This document shows, piece after piece, positions 47,324 through 54,111 of a DNA stretch of 64,000 bases. The DNA is from an uncultured Bacillota bacterium. Its GTDB lineage: Bacteria; Bacillota; Dehalobacteriia; UBA7702. The notes below the pieces were generated by a model. That model made no database searches. It was not told the origin of the DNA and was given only the letters and a program-made list of their open reading frames with translations. Made by a program: the position numbers and the translations under genes. Numbering within the stretch: the first letter of the stretch is position 1; the number at the start of each line of letters is the position of its first letter. The DNA is taken from positions 1-64,000 of the forward strand of contig CADBQN010000005.1 in assembly GCA_902796855.1 (NCBI GenBank). Direction: 5' to 3'.

Positions 47324-48169
47324 ATGAAAGAGTTTTCCGTTGCCCAGAAGCAAAGACTTTCGGAGCTGAACGCCGATGAGGAAATGATCGGCCGTAGCTT
47401 TGAGGATGTAAAAGAACGTGAAAAAGCTTTTAAACTTCTGGAAAAGGAATTGATAGAAGCCAATAAAGACGCCCTGTTCGCCCTGCGCGACGGCTCCCGC
47501 CGCCCGATCCAGCTGGAGATTGAGTCGGCGCTGGTGCGGTGGCTCACCGAGGAAGAGGGCTTTACCCAGGTCGTCACGCCGATTATGATTCCCCGGGACA
47601 TGCTGGCGAAAATGACCATCGGCGAAGATCATCCCCTGTTTGAACAGGTCTTTTGGGTCGACAACAAAAAATGCCTCCGCCCGATGCTGGCTCCGAATCT
47701 CTACGACGAAATGCGCTCCCTGCAAAAGATCTGGGGCAATCCCGTCCGCATCTTTGAGGTCGGCCCCTGCTTCCGCAAGGAGAGCCAGGGCGCGCGCCAT
47801 CTCAACGAGTTCACGATGCTCAACTGTGTGGAACTCGGCGGCGTGAAAGAGGGCGAGCAGATGGCCAAGCTGAAAGAGATGGCCGTTCACGCCATGGCGG
47901 CGCTGGGCATCGACGATTATGAGCTCGTCGGTGACGACAGCGTCGTCTACGGCAGCGAGCAGACCCTCGACGTCCTCGTCGACGGCATGGAGGTCGCCTC
48001 CGGCGCCTACGGGCCGCACTTTTTGGACGATCAGTGGGGCATTTTCGATCCCTGGGTCGGCTTTGGCTTTGGCATTGAGCGCCTGGCGATGATGAAAAAG
48101 AAATACCGCAACATCAAGCGGGTGGGCCGCAGCCTGAAATACCTGAACGGCGCGCGGCTGAATATATAA
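47324..48169 (+). CDS. pylSc: Pyrrolysyl-tRNA synthetase, catalytic subunit PylSc
   Basis: Class II aminoacyl-tRNA synthetase that attaches pyrrolysine to tRNA-Pyl. The 281 residues match the bacterial C-terminal catalytic protein, as in Desulfitobacterium. Motif 2 is FEVGPCFRKESQGARHLNEF, and motif 3 WVGFGFGIERLAMM is near the end. KMTIGEDHPLFEQVFW and KCLRPMLAPNLYDE form the substrate pocket. N167 (TMLNC) corresponds to the pyrrolysine-binding Asn of archaeal PylS. The start is ATG 47324; an in-frame GTG at 47258 lies at the expected transcript start. The tRNA-binding N-terminal domain is encoded separately at 53600. Confidence 0.96.
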   Translation: MKEFSVAQKQRLSELNADEEMIGRSFEDVKEREKAFKLLEKELIEANKDALFALRDGSRRPIQLEIESALVRWLTEEEGFTQVVTPIMIPRDMLAKMTIGEDHPLFEQVFWVDNKKCLRPMLAPNLYDEMRSLQKIWGNPVRIFEVGPCFRKESQGARHLNEFTMLNCVELGGVKEGEQMAKLKEMAVHAMAALGIDDYELVGDDSVVYGSEQTLDVLVDGMEVASGAYGPHFLDDQWGIFDPWVGFGFGIERLAMMKKKYRNIKRVGRSLKYLNGARLNI

Positions 48170-48266
48170 CGCGCCTGATTTTACTCCACACTCCGTGAAT
48201 CAACGAATGAACAAAAAAACCGATTTATCTGTAAATCATCGGTGAGAGAAAGAGGTTTTGAACGAT

Positions 48267-49070
48267 ATGACCAGATTAACGACGGAATGGATTAAAAATA
48301 TGAAAAACGAGCTGCCCGAGTGGGGGCGGGGACTGGAAGAAATGACCCATATGTCCCCGCTGAATCTCGCCGCCGTCGGCGGCGATGTCTCCCGGGGCCG
48401 CATCAACAGCGCCTCCTGGCGGATCAAAGTGGCCGTTGTCCCGGTGACCCAGGGCGAAGGCATCATCGACACTTTCTGCGAACAGGTCGCCGCCATCGTC
48501 GCCTACATGGGCTTTGAGGTCTTCGTCACCGAGCAGACCGATGTCTGGGGCATCTATGAAGCCACGCAGAAGGGCGCCGGCATTATCTTCCTTGCCGACG
48601 ATATGTATTTCCTGGCGCTGAATATGTCGAAGAACGTCGTTGTGGAAAATTCCGACGCCACGGCCAGAGGCTTCGTCGCCGCGCTGGAAGGCGCCGCCGG
48701 CGGGCTCCGTGACCGCGCCGTTCTCGTTCTCGGCGGCGGCCGCGTCGGCAAAGCCGCTCTCTCCTTCCTCCGGTGCCGCGGCGCCGAAGGCGTCGTCTTT
48801 GATACCGATCCCGAAGTGTTGAAAGACCGCGCCGCCGAGGGCTGGCGCACCATTAAGACGAAGGAAGAAATCAAAGAATTCGACCTCATCGTGGACTGCA
48901 CCCCCGAAGGGAACTGGCTCACGCCGGACATGCTCCATCCCGACACTCTCTTCGCTTCCCCTGGTGTGCCCCTTTCCCTGACGCCGGAAGCGGAAAAGAT
49001 GCTGGAAGGGCGGATCATCCACGATCTGCTGCAGTTGGGGGTTATAACCATGCTGGTCATGGCCTGCTGA
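48267..49070 (+). CDS. pylD: Pyrrolysine biosynthesis dehydrogenase PylD
   Basis: Catalyses the last step, oxidation and ring closure of the lysine-derived dipeptide (3-methylornithyl-lysine) to pyrrolysine. 267 residues from ATG 48267. PylD features are GGDVSRGRINSASWRIKVA near residue 38, VVPVTQGEGII, and the NAD-binding Rossmann loop VLGGGRVGK (about 154-162). The stop codon is the first part of a long dyad that begins at 49067. It is 97 bp downstream of pylSc with no clear terminator between, so it is probably cotranscribed with it. Here pylD precedes pylT, pylB and pylC, unlike the common BCD order. Confidence 0.95.
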   Translation: MTRLTTEWIKNMKNELPEWGRGLEEMTHMSPLNLAAVGGDVSRGRINSASWRIKVAVVPVTQGEGIIDTFCEQVAAIVAYMGFEVFVTEQTDVWGIYEATQKGAGIIFLADDMYFLALNMSKNVVVENSDATARGFVAALEGAAGGLRDRAVLVLGGGRVGKAALSFLRCRGAEGVVFDTDPEVLKDRAAEGWRTIKTKEEIKEFDLIVDCTPEGNWLTPDMLHPDTLFASPGVPLSLTPEAEKMLEGRIIHDLLQLGVITMLVMAC

Positions 49071-49194
49071 GGAAGACGCTAAAGGCTGATAATCGGCGAA
49101 CCCGCTGAAACGCGACTGTTCGCAACCGAAAGGTTCGCGAACATCCGCGCTCCATCGGTTTCACCGATTCTAAGCCTTGATCGTCTCCCTCAGG
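49067..49194. repeat. Long imperfect inverted repeat after pylD
   Basis: The left arm (49067-49115, beginning CTGAGGAAGACGCTAAAGGC) and the right arm (49146-49194, minus strand beginning CTGAGGGAGACGATCAAGGC) match at about 38 of 48 positions. Several mismatches become G-U pairs in a minus-strand RNA. An inner hairpin TGTTCGCAACC/GGTTCGCGAACA with GAAA loop fills the centre, so the whole can fold as one stem of about 128 nt. The right arm is duplicated about 210 bp downstream. Confidence 0.7.
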
Positions 49195-49218
49195 AGAGCG
49201 TGCGTTGCTCTTTTTTTT
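49195..49218 (+). terminator. Intrinsic terminator in repeat unit A
   Basis: AGAGC (49195-49199) pairs with GCTCT (49207-49211), followed by eight T. It would end the pylSc-pylD transcript. Confidence 0.6.
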
Positions 49219-49405
49219 GCGCAAAAAGCGTGAAAAGCCGACGGCAGGCGCCCGGCAAGGGCAGCCCGCCTCCGTCTTTCCCCGCTTTCACCGGCTCTGA
49301 CCCGTCCTCGATTGCCTGATACGCTGTGAGGGAATGAATCGGTTGAAAGAACCTCCGCGCTCCATCGGTTTCACCGATTCTAAGCCTTGATCGTCTCCCT
49401 CAGGA

Positions 49406-49430
49406 GAGCGTGCGTCGCTCCTTTTTTTTT
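49406..49430 (+). terminator. Intrinsic terminator in repeat unit B
   Basis: GAGCG (49406-49410) pairs with CGCTC (49416-49420), followed by nine T. The stem differs from unit A yet pairing is kept. Confidence 0.6.
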
Positions 49431-49568
49431 GCGCAAAAAACGTGAAAAGCCGACGGCAGGCGCCCGGCAAGGGCAGCCCGCCTCTGTCTTTCCCCGCTTT
49501 CACCGGTTCTGACCCGTCCTCGGTTGCCTGATACGTTTTGAGGAAATGAATTTGACTGAAAGAATTTT

Positions 49569-49600
49569 TCATCCGGCTTTGTCGGATGATTTTGTTTTTC
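49569..49600 (+). terminator. Third terminator in series upstream of the pyl membrane gene
   Basis: TCATCCG (49569-49575) pairs with CGGATGA (49583-49589), then TTTTGTTTTT. It isolates the next gene, whose -35 region overlaps the T run. Confidence 0.7.
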
Positions 49601-49618
49601 GGGCGGGTATGATATAAT
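49592..49618 (+). promoter_or_regulatory. Extended -10 promoter of the pyl-embedded membrane gene
   Basis: TGATATAAT (49610-49618) is an extended -10 element; the -35 is weak (TTGTTT, 49592-49597, 15-bp spacing). Confidence 0.65.
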
Positions 49619-49648
49619 GACGGCAGTGAAAGAAAGGAGGGGATTTAA

Positions 49649-50125
49649 ACGCGTTTCGGTTTTTCTTATGTGGGGCTTCTTTGGATTTTGATGCTGACGG
49701 TGCCGAATCTTCTCTGGGCGAAGCGGCAGCCCGAAGGGTACGCGGAAGCGGCCGCCGCGGAAAACAGGGTATTGCTCGTTCTGGAGCGCGTCGGCGAGGT
49801 GCTCGTGACCGGCCTCGCCCTGGTCTCCGCCGATCTCAATCCGCGGCCCTGGTCGCTTTCATCGCTGTGGCTGGCGCTGTCCTTTGTTCTGATGCTGATG
49901 TACGAGGGTTATTGGCTCCGCTATTTCCGCGGCCCGCGGACGCTGGCCGATATGTACGCGAGCTTTCTCGGCGTTCCCGTCGCCGGGGCGGTCCTGCCGG
50001 TGGCGGCCTTTTTCGCCCTGGCGCTCTACGGGCGGAATCTGCCCCTGTTCATTGCCGTCTGCGTCCTCGGCGTGGGACACATCGGCATTCATCTTTCTCA
50101 CCGCCGCCGGATCCGTTCAAGATAG
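49649..50125 (+). CDS. Small membrane protein in the pyl cluster, likely ACG start, UAG stop
   Basis: A 158-residue protein of unknown function. Hydrophobic helices lie near residues 8-20, 45-60, 70-88, 105-125 and 130-145. Homologue-like N-termini of the form FGFSYVGLxxLxMLxxPNLxWxK are known to me from Clostridia hypothetical proteins. AGGAGGGG (49636-49642) points to codon 49649, which is ACG, not ATG; the first normal start in frame is GTG 49670, too far away (28 nt) and inside the first helix. Either ACG is used or the start is damaged. It ends UAG (50123-50125), with UGA three codons later. Its place directly before pylT is unexplained. Confidence 0.65.
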   Translation, partial: TRFGFSYVGLLWILMLTVPNLLWAKRQPEGYAEAAAAENRVLLVLERVGEVLVTGLALVSADLNPRPWSLSSLWLALSFVLMLMYEGYWLRYFRGPRTLADMYASFLGVPVAGAVLPVAAFFALALYGRNLPLFIAVCVLGVGHIGIHLSHRRRIRSR

Positions 50126-50207
50126 CGTTCGTTCTGAAAATGGTTATCATTTTTCTGTTTTGATAAAAAAACCCTTTTATTCAGGATGAAAATATTTTTG
50201 AAAAACC

Positions 50208-50236
50208 TTGATATTATGTTGTCCCTGTGCTATAAT
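50208..50236 (+). promoter_or_regulatory. Sigma-A promoter of pylT
   Basis: TTGATA (50208-50213), 17-bp spacer, TATAAT (50231-50236), 16 bp before the mature tRNA 5' end. Confidence 0.85.
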
Positions 50237-50252
50237 TGGATTGATCTCACAT

Positions 50253-50325
50253 GGGGGGTGGATCGTTATTGATCATATAGACTCTAAATCTATGCAGCCG
50301 GGTGAAACTCCCGGACTCCCCGCCA
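50253..50325 (+). tRNA. pylT: tRNA-Pyl, amber suppressor (anticodon CTA)
   Basis: A 73-nt gene with encoded CCA. The acceptor stem GGGGGGT/ACTCCCC has one G-U pair. The D stem is GATC/GATC with a six-base loop. The anticodon stem has six pairs (TATAGA/TCTATG) around loop CTCTAAA, anticodon CTA at 50284-50286. The variable loop is only three bases (CAG), and the T arm is CCGGG-TGAAACT-CCCGG without TTC. A six-pair anticodon stem, a one-base D-anticodon linker, a short variable loop and missing T-psi-C are the hallmarks of tRNA-Pyl. Discriminator base is G. A consensus promoter and a terminator flank it, so it is its own transcript or the head of pylBC. Confidence 0.97.
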
Positions 50326-50358
50326 GAAAAAAGACAGAGTTTTCTGAGATAATACACT

Positions 50359-50385
50359 GAGCCGGGTTTCCGGCTCTTTGTTTTT
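50359..50385 (+). terminator. Intrinsic terminator between pylT and pylB
   Basis: GAGCCGG (50359-50365) pairs with CCGGCTC (50370-50376), loop GTTT, then TTTGTTTTT. pylB translation begins 39 bp beyond, so pylB depends on read-through or on an unseen promoter. Confidence 0.85.
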
Positions 50386-50423
50386 AAGAGATCGCTTTGG
50401 GAGATACAGAGGAGAGACAGAGA

Positions 50424-51467
50424 ATGAGAGAGAAAGACATCATCAGGGGTTTGGCGGAAAACGGCAGAGCCGACCGGGAAGACCTCGTGACGCTGCTTCA
50501 GACGGAAAACGAAGACGTTCTGGAAGAGCTCTTCGCCGCCGCGCGGGAGCTGCGCCAACGCCATTTCGGCGACAAAATTTTTACGTACGGCTTTGTGTAC
50601 TTTTCCACTTATTGCCGGAACAACTGCAATTTTTGCTTCTTCCGCCGCGACAACGGGGATACGATCCGCTACCGGAAAAACCGTGAGGAAGTCCTCGCCA
50701 TCGCCAAAGAGCTGGCGGATTCCGGCGTCAACCTGATCGACCTGACGTTGGGGGAAGACCCCGAACTGCATAAAGAGGGCTTTCGTTCCATGCTGGATCT
50801 CGTCGATGACATCCACGCTGAGGTGGACCGTCCCGTGATGATCTCGCCCGGCGTCATCAGCGACGAGCTCATTCAGGAATTCGCCCGGCGCAACGCCGAG
50901 TTCTACGCCCTCTATCAGGAGACCTATAACCGCGGCCTCTTCAAAAAGCTTCGCATCCATCAGGATTACGACGAACGGCTCCACGCCAAGATCAAAGCCA
51001 GGGAATGCGGCATGCTCATCGAGGAGGGGCTGATGACCGGTCTCGGCGAGACCGCCGGGGACATCGCCGACGCGCTTCTCGCCATGCGGGAGCTGAAACC
51101 GAGCCAGGTCCGGGTGATGACCTTTGTGCCGCAGAATGGCACACCGATGGAGGATTTTGAGCCGCAGAACCACGATATGGAACTGAAAATCATCGCCCTG
51201 ATGCGGCTGCTGAACCATCAGGCGCTGATTCCCGCCTCCCTCGACGTGGAAGGCATCGAAGGTCTCGAAAGCCGGATCAACGCCGGCTGCAACGTCGTGA
51301 CCTCGATCATCCCGCCGACGTCGGGACTGGCCGGCGTCGCCCAGAGCACCATGGACGTCGGCGAAGGGTACCGCACCGTCGCCGGGGTCGAACCCCGTCT
51401 CAAAGCCCTCGGCCTCCGCGTCGCCGACAGCGACGAATACAAAGCCTGGCTGAAGGAAGCGCGATGA
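50424..51467 (+). CDS. pylB: Methylornithine synthase PylB (radical SAM)
   Basis: Rearranges lysine to (2R,3R)-3-methylornithine, the first step of pyrrolysine synthesis. 347 residues. The cluster motif is C64-x3-C68-x2-C71 (STYCRNNCNFCFF). The TIM-barrel continues with NLIDLTLGEDPELHKEGF, and the C-terminus has MTFVPQNGTPMED as in BioB-like enzymes. The start is ATG 50424 with GAGGAGAG upstream; a TTG 27 bases earlier is in frame but inside the ribosome-site region. The stop overlaps the pylC start. Confidence 0.95.
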   Translation: MREKDIIRGLAENGRADREDLVTLLQTENEDVLEELFAAARELRQRHFGDKIFTYGFVYFSTYCRNNCNFCFFRRDNGDTIRYRKNREEVLAIAKELADSGVNLIDLTLGEDPELHKEGFRSMLDLVDDIHAEVDRPVMISPGVISDELIQEFARRNAEFYALYQETYNRGLFKKLRIHQDYDERLHAKIKARECGMLIEEGLMTGLGETAGDIADALLAMRELKPSQVRVMTFVPQNGTPMEDFEPQNHDMELKIIALMRLLNHQALIPASLDVEGIEGLESRINAGCNVVTSIIPPTSGLAGVAQSTMDVGEGYRTVAGVEPRLKALGLRVADSDEYKAWLKEAR

Positions 51468-52633
51468 CAAAGGTCTGTGTCATCGGCGGCAAACTCCAGG
51501 GAGTGGAAGCGTTGTATCTGGCGAACAAGGCCGGCATGGAGACAACGCTGATTGACCACTCAAATTCACCATTAGGTAAAAATTTTTGCGGTAGATTTAT
51601 TTGCCAAGATGTGGTACAATATACTACGGATTTAATAAAGATCCTGGAAGAGGCGGATTTTGTCCTTCCGGCGCTGGAAGACAAAGAAGTTTTGTCCGTT
51701 TTGGCAAAACTGGCCGAAGAACACGATATCCGACTCGTCTACGACCGGGAAGCCTACGCGATCACGTCCTCCAAACAGCGGAGCGACGCGCTCATGGCCG
51801 AACATGGCCTGCCCTGCCCGCGTCACTATCCCGAAGGGGATTTCCCTTATATCGTCAAGCCGTCGTCGATGAGCTGCAGCGAAGGGGTTGAAAAATTCAC
51901 CGATCCCGAAAAGCTGGCGTCGTTTCTCGCCGCTCATCAGGGGGAAGCGTGGATCGCCGAGGAATTCCTCGAAGGCCCGTCCTACTCCATGGAAGTCATC
52001 GGCGTCCCCGGTGATTACCGCGCCTGCTTCACGACGGAGATCCTGATGGACAAGGACTACGACTGCAAACGCGTGCTGTCCTGTCCCGATCTCGATCCGG
52101 CCCTGAAACAACAGCTGAAAGAAGAGACGCTGGCCCTCGCCGAGATGGTGCGTCTCCACGGGATCATGGATGTGGAAGTCATCGAGACCGACGGCGTCCT
52201 GCGGATTTTAGAAATCGACGCCCGCATTCCCAGCCAGACGCCGATCACCGTTTACCACGCCACCGGCCTCAACATGATGGCGGAGCTGGCGGAGGTCTTC
52301 GGCAGGAACGGCGCGACGGCGAAAGCGAAGGAGCTTTTGGAACGGGAACGCTACGTGTCCCTGGAGCAGATCCTCGTGGATGGAACGGTCGTCCGTGTCC
52401 TCGGTGAGCGTGTTCTCGCCGCCGCGGGAACGCTCTCCCATCGTTATGGTTTCTGCGGCGCCGACGAGGCGCTGACCGATTACGAACCGGCCAAGGATCG
52501 CTGGACCGCCACGCTGATCTGCGTTGCCGACAGCCGCGCCGAACTCAGCGCCAAACGGCAGCGGATCCCCGGGGAAATATCCCGCCTGATCGGCGCCGAC
52601 GTCGATTTTTACGACGAGGAGCCGGATCACTGA
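51464..52633 (+). CDS. pylC: 3-methylornithine-lysine ligase PylC
   Basis: ATP-grasp ligase joining methylornithine to the epsilon-amine of lysine, second step of pyrrolysine synthesis. 389 residues. An N-terminal Rossmann region (VCVIGGKLQGVEALYLANKA) is followed by ATP-grasp segments YIVKPSSMSCSEGV and metal-binding VEVIETDGVLRILEIDARIP. Overlap with pylB (ATGA) shows coupled translation. Bases about 51560-51640 are far richer in A/T, with rare codons, than the rest of the gene. Confidence 0.95.
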   Translation: MTKVCVIGGKLQGVEALYLANKAGMETTLIDHSNSPLGKNFCGRFICQDVVQYTTDLIKILEEADFVLPALEDKEVLSVLAKLAEEHDIRLVYDREAYAITSSKQRSDALMAEHGLPCPRHYPEGDFPYIVKPSSMSCSEGVEKFTDPEKLASFLAAHQGEAWIAEEFLEGPSYSMEVIGVPGDYRACFTTEILMDKDYDCKRVLSCPDLDPALKQQLKEETLALAEMVRLHGIMDVEVIETDGVLRILEIDARIPSQTPITVYHATGLNMMAELAEVFGRNGATAKAKELLERERYVSLEQILVDGTVVRVLGERVLAAAGTLSHRYGFCGADEALTDYEPAKDRWTATLICVADSRAELSAKRQRIPGEISRLIGADVDFYDEEPDH

Positions 52634-52716
52634 ATTTCGTTTGTTGGTGCGCAGCGCACGACAGAGATAAAGTACTTTATTCAAAAGCACTAAAAGAACA
52701 AGGAGGAAACTCAAAC

Positions 52717-53529
52717 ATGTTAATCGTAGGTGAACTCATTAACACAAGCCGCAAAGCGATCAAAGCCGCTGTTGAAGCCAAGGATGCCGCTTACATCCAG
52801 CAGATCGCGAAAGAACAGGCCGAAGCCGGCGCCGACTACATCGACGTCAACTGCGGCACCCAGTTCGGGAAAGAAGTCGAAACGATGGAATGGCTCGTTG
52901 AAACCATTTGCGAAGTCGTTAAAGACAAACCCCTCTGCATCGACAGCCCCGACGCCGGCGCTCTCGACGCTGGTCTGACCCTGGTCAAAAAACTGCAGCC
53001 CGACTTCCAGCCGATGATCAACTCCATCAACTACGAACAGGAACGCTACAAAGAAGTTCTTCCCCTCGTCACCAAACATGACGCGAAGATCACCGCTCTC
53101 CTGATGGATGACACCGGTATCCCCGACAGCGCCGAAAAACGTTTGGCCGTTGCCGACCATCTCTATGAAGGTCTCACCGCCGAAGGCGTTGCCGACGAAA
53201 ACATCTATTTTGACCCCCTGATCCAGCCCATCAGCGTCAACGCTGAATTCGGCGTACAGGTTCTCGACACCGTCGCCGGTCTCACCGCCAAATATCCGAA
53301 ATGCCACAAAATGTGCGGCCTCTCCAACATCTCCTTCGGTCTCCCCAACAGAAAGATCCTCAACAGCTTCTTCGTTGCTCAGACCATGGTTGTCGGTATG
53401 GACGGCTTCATCGTCAACCCCACCGACAAACTGATGATGGGTACCATCGCTGCCGGCCAGGCTCTCATCGGTAAAGACGATTACTGCATGGGTTATCTGA
53501 CCGCTTCCCGTAACGGTCTCTATGACTAA
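52717..53529 (+). CDS. Pterin-binding methylcorrinoid:tetrahydrofolate methyltransferase-like protein
   Basis: A 270-residue TIM-barrel protein of the AcsE/MtgA/MtvA group, which moves methyl groups between corrinoid proteins and tetrahydrofolate. Visible marks are LIVGELINTSRKAIKAAVEA, the pterin-site DVNCGTQ, CIDSPDAGAL, MINSINYEQER and CGLSNISFGLPNR. Codon bias suggests strong expression, and the ribosome site AAGGAGG is excellent. Encoded between pylC and pylSn, it fits as the enzyme passing methyl groups from a pyrrolysine-containing methylamine methyltransferase to folate. The exact corrinoid partner is not in the window. Glycine-betaine demethylation is an alternative use. Confidence 0.85.
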   Translation: MLIVGELINTSRKAIKAAVEAKDAAYIQQIAKEQAEAGADYIDVNCGTQFGKEVETMEWLVETICEVVKDKPLCIDSPDAGALDAGLTLVKKLQPDFQPMINSINYEQERYKEVLPLVTKHDAKITALLMDDTGIPDSAEKRLAVADHLYEGLTAEGVADENIYFDPLIQPISVNAEFGVQVLDTVAGLTAKYPKCHKMCGLSNISFGLPNRKILNSFFVAQTMVVGMDGFIVNPTDKLMMGTIAAGQALIGKDDYCMGYLTASRNGLYD

Positions 53530-53544
53530 TCTTTAAAACAAGCG

Positions 53545-53577
53545 CATGGCGGAGGGGCTCCTCCGCCATGTCTTTTT
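53545..53577 (+). terminator. Strong terminator between the methyltransferase gene and pylSn
   Basis: CATGGCGGAG (53545-53554) pairs perfectly with CTCCGCCATG (53561-53570), followed by TCTTTTT. No promoter is seen in the 23 bp before pylSn. Confidence 0.9.
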
Positions 53578-53599
53578 ATCCGTAACCGAGGTGAACCCC

Positions 53600-53923
53600 A
53601 TGCCTTCCGAAAGCAACAAACGCTACTATCGCAAACACGTCGATTTTTTCCGCCTGCTGGAAAAAATCAAGCTCTGGCCCTCCCGCAACGGCACGCTCCA
53701 CGGAATCCGTTCCATCTCCTACAAAGGGGAATACGCCATCATCACCACCCACTGCGGGCAGACGTTTATGGTCCGGAACTCAAAAAATTCCCGTGCCGCC
53801 CGCTGGCTCAGAAATAAGTGGATGCGCGGCACCTGCAAAAAATGCGGAATCCCCGATTGGAAACTGGAAAAATACTCCAAAACGTACTTCACGCAGAGCT
53901 ACGGTTCGGAATTGAAGGACTGA
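53600..53923 (+). CDS. pylSn: Pyrrolysyl-tRNA synthetase N-terminal tRNA-binding subunit PylSn
   Basis: A 107-residue protein matching the N-terminal domain of archaeal PylS, which grips the D and T arms and short variable loop of tRNA-Pyl. The zinc ligands are H34 (GTLHG), C52 (THCGQ), C79 and C82 (TCKKC). The RNA-binding core VRNSKNSRAARWLRNKW corresponds to the archaeal NNSRSSRTARALRHHK. ATG 53600 follows CGAGGTGA. It is separated from pylSc by 5.4 kb and from the upstream gene by a terminator. It could easily be missed as a hypothetical protein. Confidence 0.95.
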   Translation: MPSESNKRYYRKHVDFFRLLEKIKLWPSRNGTLHGIRSISYKGEYAIITTHCGQTFMVRNSKNSRAARWLRNKWMRGTCKKCGIPDWKLEKYSKTYFTQSYGSELKD

Positions 53924-54111
53924 CCGTCCTTGTATTTTTCGAGTGTTGCCGTCGGTGTTTCCCGCGCGCCGCGGCGGATGTTCATCAAAAAGGTATAAGA
54001 TTTTTCTGAAAAAAAGATAAATTTGAAGTTATAATAAACATAAAAACTATTGCATTTATATTGAGAATTTAGTAAAATAATACCAATAAAGCAATAAAGG
54101 AGATGTTTACC

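Larger units (their letters stand above)
49139..49563. repeat. Tandem duplication, two units of about 210 bp
   Basis: Unit A (49139-49348) and unit B (49349-49563) are nearly identical for most of their length. Shared landmarks are the perfect hairpin ATCGGTTTCACCGAT, a terminator-like T run, and GAAAAGCCGACGGCAGGCGC. There are few substitutions and a two-base change in the T run; the last 40 bp diverge. No convincing gene is seen within it on either strand. Confidence 0.85.

Noticed and set aside
49139-49563. CRISPR array
   Set aside because: There are only two long units of about 210 bp in direct contact, without spacers or cas genes.
49288-49572. Minus-strand frame of 94 codons within the tandem repeat
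   Set aside because: It runs through both repeat units and the terminators, shows no recognisable protein features and has no good start context.
50137-50153. Dyad AAAATGGTTATCATTTT upstream of pylT as a Fur-type operator
   Set aside because: The likeness to a Fur box is partial, and the AT-only stem followed by T-rich sequence could equally be a weak terminator for the preceding gene.
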